From an uncultured Pirellulaceae bacterium (lineage in GTDB: Bacteria > Planctomycetota > Planctomycetia > Pirellulales > Pirellulaceae), in NCBI GenBank assembly GCA_934278005.1, contig CAKQWG010000024.1, positions 1 through 25,886 on the forward strand: a stretch of 25,886 nt of DNA, in the 5' to 3' direction. The translations under genes were made by a program, and so were the position numbers. Within the stretch, counting starts at the first letter, position 1; the number at the start of each line of letters is the position of its first letter. This document shows, piece by piece, positions 14,926 to 22,474 of this stretch. A model generated the notes under the pieces. The model did not search any database. It worked only from the letters and a program-made list of their open reading frames with translations, and had not been told where the DNA came from.

Positions 14926-16569
14926 ATGAAAAAAGGTTTTCGAGATCATGCTGGTTTGGATGACAGCTACGACGTCGACTTCGATAGCGTGGACACTGGC
15001 CTACGCATAGGTGGCTCGAATCGCTTTGCCGACGATACTCGCTCAGGCGGCGAACTGGATGAGGATCTCGACGATGAAGAGGATGCTGAGGAAGATGAAC
15101 TCGATAGTGAGCTGATCGAGGAAGGGGACTTGGAAGAGCTCAAGGAAGCGGTCGAGAGCACCGACGATCCGGTCCGCATGTATCTGATGCAGATGGGGCA
15201 GATTCCCTTGCTGACGCGTCAGGAAGAACTGGAGTCGGCACAATTGATCGCCCGCACTCGCAGCAAGTACCGACACTGGCTTTTGGCAACCGACTTCATG
15301 TTGCACGGAGCCTGCAAGCTGCTCGAGCAGGTCCGCGACCGCAAGTTGCGCTTGGATCGCACGATCGAGGTCAGCGTGACCAATGCGGCTGAGAAGAAGG
15401 CGATCATGAAGCGGATCATCCCGAACATCAATACGCTGCGGCATCTGTTGATTCTCAACCACCAAGACTACTTCATGGCCATCAACGTCAAGCTTGACTT
15501 GCACACTCGCCGGGCTGCCTGGAAACGCCTGACTCGTCGCCGCAACCGGGCGGTGCGTCTAGTCGAAGAGATGAACCTACGAACCAATCGCTTGGAGCCG
15601 CTGTTCGAAAAGCTAGAGAGCATCGACACTCGCATGCGAACGCTGAAGCAACAGATCGAAGTGGCGCGTGGATCAGGCTATGTCGACGGCCATTCACATG
15701 AGCAGCTGCTCGAAGAACTGCGCTACCTGATGCGTATCACTTATGAGAGCCCTCGCACGCTGCGCCGCCGCGTGCAGCGGGTGGGCGAGCATCGTGTTGA
15801 TTACGATGCAGCCAAACGCGACCTCAGTGCTGGTAACTTGCGACTGGTAGTATCGATCGCTAAGAAGTATCGCAACCGCGGGCTGAGCTTCTTGGATTTG
15901 ATCCAAGAGGGGAATACGGGATTGATGCGAGCGGTCGACAAATTTGAGTCCGAGCGGGGTTTCAAATTCTCAACCTACGCTACGTGGTGGATTCGCCAAG
16001 CTATTACGCGAGCCATTGCTGACCAGAGTCGCACGATTCGCGTACCGGTGCATATGATCGACACGATGACCAAGGTGCGATTGGTAACGCGTCAACTTGT
16101 TCAGGAGTTGGGCCGTGAGCCATCGGTCGAGGAGACAGCAGAAAAAGCGGGTCTGTCGATCGACGATGCACGCGTCATCATCAAAATGGCTCGGCAACCG
16201 TTATCGCTAGACCAGCCCGTTGGAGATCATGAGGACAGCTATTTCGGCGAGTTCCTCGAGGATCACCGCGACGTCGATCCCTTGTTTGATGCTAACCAAG
16301 AGTCGCTCAAGCATCACATCGACGAGGCGATGCAGACACTGAATTATCGCGAGCGAGAGATTCTTCGCTTGCGATATGGCCTGGCCGACGGTTACGCCTA
16401 TACGCTCGAGGAGGTCGGACGAATCTTCTCGGTGACTCGTGAACGCGTGCGACAGATCGAAAGCAAAGCTGTCCGCAAGCTCCAGCAGCCCTACCGCAAT
16501 AAGGCCTTGATGAGCTTTGTCGACGGGCTCGATCCGAGCACGGTCGAAGCGGAGTCTGCTCGCAGCTAG
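14926..16569 (+). CDS. rpoD: RpoD/SigA-family sigma-70 factor, likely primary
   Basis: A 547-residue RNA polymerase sigma factor. An acidic segment (41-75, dominated by Asp and Glu) replaces a recognisable region 1.1. Region 1.2 is at about 79-110 ([20 protein letters not shown]). A long, basic non-conserved region follows (about 111-295). Region 2 is at 303-375, including [35 protein letters not shown] and the -10 contact residues. Region 3 is at 376-450 and region 4 at 460-525, ending [20 protein letters not shown], the -35 helix-turn-helix. It should recognise standard TTGACA/TATAAT promoters. ATG 14926 has GAGAGGG about eight bases upstream. The wording 'primary' is likely, but planctomycetes can carry several group 1/2 sigmas. 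Confidence 0.93.
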   Translation: MKKGFRDHAGLDDSYDVDFDSVDTGLRIGGSNRFADDTRSGGELDEDLDDEEDAEEDELDSELIEEGDLEELKEAVESTDDPVRMYLMQMGQIPLLTRQEELESAQLIARTRSKYRHWLLATDFMLHGACKLLEQVRDRKLRLDRTIEVSVTNAAEKKAIMKRIIPNINTLRHLLILNHQDYFMAINVKLDLHTRRAAWKRLTRRRNRAVRLVEEMNLRTNRLEPLFEKLESIDTRMRTLKQQIEVARGSGYVDGHSHEQLLEELRYLMRITYESPRTLRRRVQRVGEHRVDYDAAKRDLSAGNLRLVVSIAKKYRNRGLSFLDLIQEGNTGLMRAVDKFESERGFKFSTYATWWIRQAITRAIADQSRTIRVPVHMIDTMTKVRLVTRQLVQELGREPSVEETAEKAGLSIDDARVIIKMARQPLSLDQPVGDHEDSYFGEFLEDHRDVDPLFDANQESLKHHIDEAMQTLNYREREILRLRYGLADGYAYTLEEVGRIFSVTRERVRQIESKAVRKLQQPYRNKALMSFVDGLDPSTVEAESARS

Positions 16570-16593
16570 TCGCGCTGAGAATGCGGCTCGCCC

Positions 16594-16612
16594 GCTACCG
16601 CAAGACGGTGGC
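16594..16612. terminator. Hairpin between convergent rpoD and the secreted-protein gene
   Basis: GCTACCG (16594-16600) pairs with CGGTGGC (16606-16612) over loop CAAGA, seven pairs with one G-T wobble. It straddles the stop codon of the minus-strand gene and has no T-run, so it may slow both transcripts but is not a classic intrinsic terminator. Confidence 0.3.
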
Positions 16613-17566
16613 AGACATGCCGCTTTGAGTGGGATCGCGTGCCACTTGCGAACCGGCCGACGAAGCGGTCTGCAAGGGAGCTGAGTAAGTGGGGGCGAAT
16701 GAGCTGGTAATTGGCCGCAGGGTATTGCTAAAGCCGCCGCTGCTGGCGACACCGGCTACTGTAGGATAGCTGCCCGGTGCGGGATAGCCGCCTCCTGCTG
16801 CGTAATTGTTCGCTGCTGGATAGTTGGGGCGGCTGCCCCAAGCACTGTTCCATGGGTTGCTAGATTGGCCAGCGAGCAGCGGCATGCTAATCAACGGGCG
16901 GGTCATCATCGGATTTTGTTGGGCAGCCATCATCGTGGCTGGCGGCGGGATGAGCGCTGGTGGGTTGCCGGGTACGTAGCCGCGAGTCGGGTATCCACCG
17001 TAGGGTTGCGGAATTTCTCGCGACACGATCTGTTGCTGTGTCTGATTTCGCTGCACGGCTTGTGGAACGTAGACCGTCTGCTGCTTAGCCACCCACTGTG
17101 TGGATGTGACTGGTTGTTGAACTGTGTGCGTCCGAGGCTGCCAGGTTGTGACCGGCACAAACTCATAGGCCTGTACCGGTTGGGCTAGCGGATTCCACCA
17201 GCCTTTAACTCGAGCCTGCATGACATATTGCGTGGTTGGTGTGTAGGTGACTTGCTGTGTGGGGACCGAGGTGACGACTTGGCGAGGTTCGTAGACGGTA
17301 GTTGGTACCGGGCGGACTTCCCACTGAGTAGTGGGAACAGTGCGTGTGACCAATTCTTGTTGATACAGGCGGCCGGTGGTCGGGTCCCTGACCAGCCAGC
17401 TCTGAGGAGGCACATTTTCGCCGCTGCCGCCCACTTTATCTCCAGCTTGAGCAGGAGCTGCTCCTGCAGAGGGCTTGGCCTCAGTAGTTTGGGCACTTCC
17501 TTGGGAGCTGTGCAAGACGAGGCACAGGGTGGCCAAGATCGTGTTCAACAAGGCGCTGTTGGACAT
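16595..17566 (-). CDS. Secreted Pro/Thr/Gln-rich repeat protein, function unknown
   Basis: A 323-residue protein I cannot assign. A signal peptide is likely (about 1-25, LLNTILATLCLVLHSSQGSAQ). The central part (about 55-185) is built of irregular repeats of a short beta-strand-like pattern, for example VPTTQWEVRPVPTTVYEP, VPTQQVTYTPTTQYV and QPVTSTQWVAKQQTVYVP. These alternate Val-Pro-Thr-Thr with aromatic residues. The rest (about 190-323) is rich in Pro, Gly, Asn, Tyr and Ala and probably disordered. Proteins with this look are frequent in planctomycetes, perhaps as cell-envelope or matrix components (inference). It is convergent with rpoD and divergent from the DUF2203 gene. Confidence 0.75.
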   Translation of the reverse strand: MSNSALLNTILATLCLVLHSSQGSAQTTEAKPSAGAAPAQAGDKVGGSGENVPPQSWLVRDPTTGRLYQQELVTRTVPTTQWEVRPVPTTVYEPRQVVTSVPTQQVTYTPTTQYVMQARVKGWWNPLAQPVQAYEFVPVTTWQPRTHTVQQPVTSTQWVAKQQTVYVPQAVQRNQTQQQIVSREIPQPYGGYPTRGYVPGNPPALIPPPATMMAAQQNPMMTRPLISMPLLAGQSSNPWNSAWGSRPNYPAANNYAAGGGYPAPGSYPTVAGVASSGGFSNTLRPITSSFAPTYSAPLQTASSAGSQVARDPTQSGMSATVLR

Positions 17567-17874
17567 CCCGTTTCTAGCCTCGTATTATGTGCTGGTGGAA
17601 TGTGATAGCTCGAAAATTCGACTCCCTGCAGCGACCGGACTAACGGTTTTCAGAGTCCCACATAGCATCATCGGCTATTGTCAAGATCCTTCTGCAACGG
17701 CTTCCAGCGAAAACCCGTGGTTTTGTTTGTGGAATTTAGGTGTGGCGTACTTTACGCCAGTGGATTATCGTAAGAAGATAGATGTGGACGTAAATTAGGC
17801 TAAGACTGATACGGGCCATAGCCGAAATTACTAATTAATATCTAGCCACCAGCTTCAATTAGGCGGTTGCTGAC
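17567..17874. other. Divergent intergenic region with a perfect 17-base palindrome
   Basis: These 308 bases separate the secreted-protein gene from the DUF2203 gene and hold no gene. TGGCGTA (17743-17749) and TACGCCA (17753-17759) form a perfect inverted repeat around CTT. The DNA just before the DUF2203 gene (17805-17860) is AT-rich (ACTAATTAATATCTAG) and is the likely promoter area. Confidence 0.45.
17743..17759. promoter_or_regulatory. Perfect inverted repeat, candidate operator
   Basis: The site is TGGCGTACTTTACGCCA, two 7-base arms with a 3-base centre, a size typical of a dimeric regulator site. It lies about 115 bases upstream of the DUF2203 gene and about 175 bases upstream of the secreted-protein gene. 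No known regulator is assigned. Confidence 0.3.
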
Positions 17875-18321
17875 ATGATGCAAGACAATTCAACGGCGAC
17901 GAAGACAGCTAAGCAATTCACACTCGCTGAAGCCAATGCCATGCTTCCGTTGGTGCGTTCGATCGCAACAGATATCCGTGAGGTTTTTTGCAGCGTTATT
18001 GGTCGGCGGACCGATTTGCACCGCATGTTGCGCAAGGGGTCCCTGAGCTCCGGTCCTTTGTACGACGACGAAATTGCAGAGAGTCGCGCGGATCTGCAGC
18101 AAGAGTACGATCAAATCTGGAAGTACCGCGAAGAGCTGGAATCGTTGGGCGTGATTCTGCGCCGGCCGGAAACGGGGCACATCGAATTTCCGACTGTGCT
18201 ATGTGGTCATGATGCCTTTTTCTCTTGGCACGTCGACGACAGCAATATCCGCTTTTGGCGTTCGGCCGATTCCCCCTACTCTGCACGTAGGCCGCTGTCG
18301 GACGTTGAGCACCACAACTAG
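17875..18321 (+). CDS. DUF2203 family protein
   Basis: A 148-residue, probably cytoplasmic protein. The family marks are an N-terminal FTLAEANAMLPLVRSIATDI (15-34), a charged helical middle likely to form a coiled coil (about 60-100, ESRADLQQEYDQIWKYREEL), and the end motif GHIEFPTVLCGHDAFFSWHV with FWRSADSPYSARRPL. The family has no known function. Two ATGs are adjacent (17875 and 17878) and either may be used. It is 49 bases upstream of the fuconolactonase gene on the same strand and may be cotranscribed, though nothing in the protein suggests a role in sugar use. Confidence 0.85.
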   Translation: MMQDNSTATKTAKQFTLAEANAMLPLVRSIATDIREVFCSVIGRRTDLHRMLRKGSLSSGPLYDDEIAESRADLQQEYDQIWKYREELESLGVILRRPETGHIEFPTVLCGHDAFFSWHVDDSNIRFWRSADSPYSARRPLSDVEHHN

Positions 18322-18370
18322 GTTACCAGGGTCTTCCAACAACTGATTTCTGCCCCACCACGGATCTCTG

Positions 18371-19201
18371 ATGCGCATCGACAGCCATCATCATTTCTGG
18401 AATTATTCTCCAGAACAATATGGCTGGATCAGTCGCGATATGGAAGTTCTGCGGCGAGGTTTCACACCCGCTGATCTGCAAAGCGAGATTCAGACGACCG
18501 GGGTGGAGGGAGTTGTGTCAGTGCAGGCGCGGCAGTCGCTCGAGGAAACACAGTGGCTGCTGGAGTTGGCCAGTCAGCATGTTTTTATTCGTGGCGTGGT
18601 CGGCTGGTTGCCGCTAACCGCCCCCAATGTGCGTGACGACATCGAGCGTCTGAGCCAGCATTCTCTTTTCAGAGGTGTGCGGCATGTCGTGCAAGACGAA
18701 CCGGACGATGCGTTCATACTGGGCGAAGATTTCAATCGCGGCGTAGGAATGCTCAATGAGTTTGATTTGGTGTACGACATTTTGATCTATGCCAAGCACT
18801 TACCCAACACTGTGCAGTTTGTGGATCGCCATCCCGAGCAGACTTTTGTGCTCGATCACATAGCCAAACCGACAATTAGCCGTGACCAGTTTGACGTTCG
18901 ATGGGCTGCGAACATTAAGGAATTGGCTAAGCGAGCGCAGGTAACTTGCAAGTTTTCCGCGCTGGTGACGGAGGTCCGCGACCCACAGTGGTCGGTCGAG
19001 TTGTTGCGCCCGTACTGGAACACGGTACTGGAAGCCTTCGGTACATCGCGTTTGATGTTCGGCAGCGATTGGCCGGTGTGCTTACTGCGGAGCGACTACG
19101 CGCGATGGGTGGCCACTGTGGAACAGTTGGCTGCGGATCTAAGTCCTACTGAGCAGGAGGATTTATGGGCTCAGACTGCTATCCGCACTTATCGACTATA
19201 G
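18371..19201 (+). CDS. Amidohydrolase of the L-fuconolactonase type
   Basis: A 276-residue TIM-barrel hydrolase of the amidohydrolase-2 family. It opens MRIDSHHHFW with the metal-binding HxH (H6, H8). LDHIAKP and FRGVRHVVQDE are hallmarks of fuconolactone/rhamnonolactone hydrolases. The catalytic Asp is in GSDWPV (D233). Expected reaction: L-fucono-lactone to L-fuconate. The next gene, seven bases downstream, encodes a matching L-fucose dehydrogenase-like enzyme, which supports the assignment strongly. Other lactones (galactono-, rhamnono-) remain possible. The dehydratase and later enzymes of the pathway are not in the window. Confidence 0.85.
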   Translation: MRIDSHHHFWNYSPEQYGWISRDMEVLRRGFTPADLQSEIQTTGVEGVVSVQARQSLEETQWLLELASQHVFIRGVVGWLPLTAPNVRDDIERLSQHSLFRGVRHVVQDEPDDAFILGEDFNRGVGMLNEFDLVYDILIYAKHLPNTVQFVDRHPEQTFVLDHIAKPTISRDQFDVRWAANIKELAKRAQVTCKFSALVTEVRDPQWSVELLRPYWNTVLEAFGTSRLMFGSDWPVCLLRSDYARWVATVEQLAADLSPTEQEDLWAQTAIRTYRL

Positions 19202-19208
19202 GCCAAAC

Positions 19209-20243
19209 ATGCTGCGAGCGCTTGGGAAGACTGGCTTACAAATTCCGCCATTGGTGTTCGGCGCCACGACTTTGGGCAACTTATTTCGCCTGGTGCCTGA
19301 GCAGGACAAAGCTGACATCGTTGCTGGCTGGCTCGGCAGTGGGCTAGCTCCGGTAGTTATCGACACTGCGGGAAAATATGGCGCGGGCCTGGCGCTGGAG
19401 GTCATCGGCCGGGAACTGGAGCGGTTGGGTGCGGATCCGGCGTCGGTGTTGATTAGCAACAAACTCGGATGGCGCAGGGTGCCACTATCAGCGGCGGAGC
19501 CAACGTTCGAACCCGGCGCGTGGTTTGGGCTAGCGCACGATGCGGTCCAGGACATCAGTTACGATGGCATTCTGCGCTGCTGGGAGGAAGGCAATTCGCT
19601 ATTAGGTAATTATTCCGCCCAGATGGTGTCGGTGCATGATCCAGACGAGTATCTGGCGGTGGCCAGCGATGCGGACGATTGGCGACGGCGGATGGACGAC
19701 ATCGCGGCCGCGTACAGAGCTTTACACGAACTTAAAGCTGCGGGAAAGGTCGCCGCGGTTGGCGTGGGTGCCAAGGACTGGCGGACCGTTCAGCGGCTCG
19801 ATCAACGCTGCGAACTGGACTGGGTCATGTTGGCTAACAGCTTGACGATCATGCACCATCCTCCCGCACTAATCGAGTTCGTGGATTCGTTGGCTGAGCG
19901 TAAAGTGGGAGTTATCAACTCGGCCCTGTTTCACGGTGGCTTTTTGCTTGGCGGCGACCTGTTTGACTATCGCAGGGTCGATCCCAGCGATCCGGCCGAT
20001 GCACAGCGCCTGCAGTGGCGCGACAAGTTTGAGCGCGTTTGCCAAGCGTTGGAGCTCAGCCCGTTCGATGTTGGAGTAGCCTTTGGCCGATCGCATCCGG
20101 GCGTGACTGCAATAGCCCTCAGTTCCAGCCGAGCAGAGCGGATTGCAGAGCACGTTGCCGCAGCCACAGCCACTCTGCCTGGTTCGGCCTGGCAGGCATT
20201 GCGCGAACAGGGTTTGATTTCGGCCGACTATCCATTTCTATAG
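19209..20243 (+). CDS. Aldo/keto reductase, D-threo-aldose 1-dehydrogenase (L-fucose dehydrogenase) type
   Basis: A 344-residue cytoplasmic oxidoreductase. The AKR catalytic tetrad is visible: D52 and Y57 (IDTAGKYG), K85 (LISNKLGW) and H143 (VSVHDPDEY). It starts MLRALGKTGLQIPPLVFGATTLGN-like, as L-fucose/L-galactose dehydrogenases do, and has the family's VINSALFHGGFLLGG segment. Expected reaction: NAD(P)-dependent oxidation of L-fucose to the lactone, which the upstream gene product would hydrolyse. The gap to that gene is seven bases, so they form an operon. Marine planctomycetes degrade fucose-containing algal polysaccharides, which fits, but the physiological sugar is inference. Confidence 0.87.
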   Translation: MLRALGKTGLQIPPLVFGATTLGNLFRLVPEQDKADIVAGWLGSGLAPVVIDTAGKYGAGLALEVIGRELERLGADPASVLISNKLGWRRVPLSAAEPTFEPGAWFGLAHDAVQDISYDGILRCWEEGNSLLGNYSAQMVSVHDPDEYLAVASDADDWRRRMDDIAAAYRALHELKAAGKVAAVGVGAKDWRTVQRLDQRCELDWVMLANSLTIMHHPPALIEFVDSLAERKVGVINSALFHGGFLLGGDLFDYRRVDPSDPADAQRLQWRDKFERVCQALELSPFDVGVAFGRSHPGVTAIALSSSRAERIAEHVAAATATLPGSAWQALREQGLISADYPFL

Positions 20244-20335
20244 GTCAAACGCCTCCGATTGAGCTCGTTGCGATTGCCCCTCAAACCATTGTCGATTAAA
20301 GTGCTGAACACACTTTGTAGAGTTGAGTACAAGCG

Positions 20336-21280
20336 ATGGTGGCACAAAGATTTACTAAACAGTTCGCAGTCATGCTGGAGACGGCCGGACAGCTTGTGAT
20401 ACAGCTCGGCGCCGATGCACTATTGGTATTGGTCGACGGTGCGACCGATTGGGACAAAGTCAGGCAGTCAATCCCGGCGGGGGTTGAGCAAGTAATCGTG
20501 GCTGCCGATTTGGAACAGGACCTCGAAGGGGCGGCAGCTCGCGGCCTACTCCCGCTACCGCTGAACAAAGAAAAGTCTCCGCTGCTCGAACGCTTGCAAA
20601 ATGCCCTTCTAGAATCCGTGGCCGACGGGTTCCTCAAAGCCAATGGAGACGTTATTGCCGTCTATAGTGGTTTCGAATTCCAGAAGGTGGATTCAATCAG
20701 CCATATTCGTCTGGACGATCGACTGCGGCGACTCACCACGCGCGACTTACAGCGTTTGGAAAGCAGCGTCCCACTCAAAAGTCTCAAGACGGTGATCGAT
20801 CTTGCCTCGCAGATTGGCCGGGAAGGCCGCGAGGGTAAAAAAGTAGGAACTATCTTTGTCATCGGCGATACGCGTCGAGTCATGCAGCACTGCAAAGATA
20901 GCGGATTTGATCCATTGCGCGGCTACAAGCGCGAGATGCGAAATCTGTTTGACCCCAAGGTTCGCGAGGACATCAAAGAGATCGCACAGATGGATGGCGC
21001 GTTTATCGTCTCGCCCGACGGGATTATCGAAAAGAGTCGCCAAATCATCGAGGTTTCCCATGCCGATCTAACACTCTCCAAGGGACTCGGAGCGCGGCAT
21101 TGGGCGGGAGCAGCCATCTCTCAAATCACTAAAGCCATTGGCATCGTTGTTAGCCAATCCACGGGCACCGTTCGGTTGTTTCAAAACGGTGACACTGTGC
21201 TGCGTATCGAGCCGATGGACCATGCGGTCAAATGGCAAGAGTTCAACTACGATCCGCCCACAGCGCCTATGGAAAACTAA
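20336..21280 (+). CDS. Diadenylate cyclase (DAC domain), DacZ-like layout
   Basis: Makes the second messenger c-di-AMP from two ATP. The 314-residue protein has an N-terminal alpha/beta domain (about 15-110, ADALLVLVDGATDWDKVRQ, then QVIVAAD). The DAC domain is at about 145-285: GREGKKVGTIFVIGD (164-178), catalytic DGA (220-222), GLGARH (250-255) and SQSTGTVRLF (273-282). The usual RHR reads RHW here, with the RH pair kept. There are no membrane helices and no DisA DNA-binding C-terminus, so it is neither CdaA nor full DisA. The layout resembles the archaeal DacZ type. Convergent with nnrE: the stop codons overlap (TAA 21278-21280 and minus-strand TAG 21277-21279). Confidence 0.85.
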   Translation: MVAQRFTKQFAVMLETAGQLVIQLGADALLVLVDGATDWDKVRQSIPAGVEQVIVAADLEQDLEGAAARGLLPLPLNKEKSPLLERLQNALLESVADGFLKANGDVIAVYSGFEFQKVDSISHIRLDDRLRRLTTRDLQRLESSVPLKSLKTVIDLASQIGREGREGKKVGTIFVIGDTRRVMQHCKDSGFDPLRGYKREMRNLFDPKVREDIKEIAQMDGAFIVSPDGIIEKSRQIIEVSHADLTLSKGLGARHWAGAAISQITKAIGIVVSQSTGTVRLFQNGDTVLRIEPMDHAVKWQEFNYDPPTAPMEN

Positions 21281-22044
21281 TTTGCCGGGTGTGCAGGCGC
21301 GGCTCCTGCAGCTCCGCCAGGGCCCGCTGCGGTGAGGTCCCAGGTACTGACGATTTCGTGCATCATCTGCAGTGGTATGCCGATGGGTGCTACGCATACC
21401 TCGCCAAATAAAGCCGCTGTCTGAGGATCTGACATGGCTGGCTTTCTAGCCACGAAAGTGAGCGTCGCGGTTGGCACGAAATGCCCGGTGTGAGCCTGGC
21501 CTGTTTGCGCATCGACGCCCGTGGGTACATCCACCGCCACGCGTAGTGCCGGGCGTTGATTGGCAACTTGCAGCCAGCTTCGCATGGGTTCACGTGGCGG
21601 ACCGCTGGAGCCGGTGCCCAGCAGGGCGTCGATAATGACCGTCGAGCATTCCAGCCGCTGTAGCGCACGTGGCGGGAGCGGTCCGGTCAGTATTTCAAGC
21701 TCCGCAGATCCTCTGCCCGCGGTGAGGATGTCGAGATTTGCACGCGCGTCCGCAGACAACTCCTCGCGCGGACCGAGCAGGATCGTTTGACAGGGCCAGC
21801 CCACAGTGGTTAGTTGTCGCGCTATGGCCAGTCCGTCGCCACCGTTGTTGCCGCGGCCACACAGGATCGTCGTGGGCTGCGGCGTTGGGCAGCGTTGTCG
21901 CAGCCATGCCGCACACGCCATAGCCGCATTTTCCATCAGTACCAAAGAGTGCATGCCGTACCGCTCGATTGCCAGCCGATCGACTTCACGCGACTGTTGG
22001 ATCGAGAGCGTGCTGTTCTGCAAAAGCCACCAAGCGTCATTCAT
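21277..22044 (-). CDS. nnrE: NAD(P)H-hydrate epimerase (YjeF N-terminal domain)
   Basis: Repairs damaged NAD(P)HX by interconverting the R and S epimers. The 255 residues cover a single YjeF_N domain: STLSIQQSREVDRLAIERYG (11-30), LMENAA (36-41), phosphate-binding GRGNNGGDG (63-71), IIDALLGTGSSGPPR and VAVDVPTGVDAQTG with the catalytic Asp. The dehydratase domain (NnrD) that follows in the bifunctional form is absent, so it must be encoded elsewhere. A Gly/Ala/Pro-rich tail (AAGPGGAAGAAPAHPAN) ends the protein. The frame is open upstream to 22194, but ATG 22044 (MNDAWWLLQN) fits the family start and avoids overlapping the fmdB promoter. Confidence 0.9.
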   Translation of the reverse strand: MNDAWWLLQNSTLSIQQSREVDRLAIERYGMHSLVLMENAAMACAAWLRQRCPTPQPTTILCGRGNNGGDGLAIARQLTTVGWPCQTILLGPREELSADARANLDILTAGRGSAELEILTGPLPPRALQRLECSTVIIDALLGTGSSGPPREPMRSWLQVANQRPALRVAVDVPTGVDAQTGQAHTGHFVPTATLTFVARKPAMSDPQTAALFGEVCVAPIGIPLQMMHEIVSTWDLTAAGPGGAAGAAPAHPAN

Positions 22045-22145
22045 CTGTGTGACCACCCCCGTTTTAAAATCATGTTTCAAATTTGCCGCGGCAGAGAACC
22101 TACTGAGCACACCGCCCGCTCTTCCTGGATGCCAGCCCTTTCGCC

Positions 22146-22151
22146 TATAAT
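22146..22151 (+). promoter_or_regulatory. Candidate -10 box for the FmdB-type gene
   Basis: This perfect TATAAT lies about 41 bases before ATG 22193, giving a short leader. The -35 region (TTCCTG at 22122-22127, spacing 18) is weak. Confidence 0.4.
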
Positions 22152-22192
22152 AACACATGGCAATTCCACAACCATTCACATAGGTGTTAAGC

Positions 22193-22420
22193 ATGCCGCT
22201 TTACGAGTATCACTGTGACGACTGTCAGGAAACCGTCGAAATTTTGATCCGCAGTAGTGCTGACCAACCCCAATGTCCAGAGTGCGGCTCGGGTAAGTTG
22301 GTCAAGCAATTGAGCGTGGCCGCATCGCCGGCTATTGCTGGTCAGGGCTTGCCCACCATTTCTGCAGATAGTCAAAATTGCGGCCGACCCCAGTGCGGCA
22401 CGGGATGCATGTTCGACTGA
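22193..22420 (+). CDS. FmdB-type zinc-ribbon protein
   Basis: A 75-residue protein. The N-terminal zinc ribbon of the FmdB/CxxC_CXXC_SSSS family is clear: MPLYEYHCDDC (C8, C11) and QPQCPEC (C28, C31). A second cysteine cluster ends the protein (C63, C68, C72). Family members are annotated as putative regulatory proteins, with the evidence limited to FmdB of amide and formamide use. The start is ATG 22193, preceded by AGGTG at six bases. The in-frame GTG at 22184 overlaps that Shine-Dalgarno and is rejected. The quinone oxidoreductase-like gene follows after 54 bases. Confidence 0.88.
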   Translation: MPLYEYHCDDCQETVEILIRSSADQPQCPECGSGKLVKQLSVAASPAIAGQGLPTISADSQNCGRPQCGTGCMFD

Positions 22421-22474
22421 GCACTGGGCTCTGAGTAAAGTGCGAGGCTGGCTTGCTGGTGAGGAGAGTTAATC

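Noticed and set aside
15043..15504. 153-residue minus-strand frame inside rpoD
   Set aside because: Antisense to conserved sigma regions; composition mirrors the acidic sense segment.
22045..22194. Longer N-terminus of nnrE
   Set aside because: It runs over the FmdB promoter and start, and residues have no likeness to the YjeF domain.
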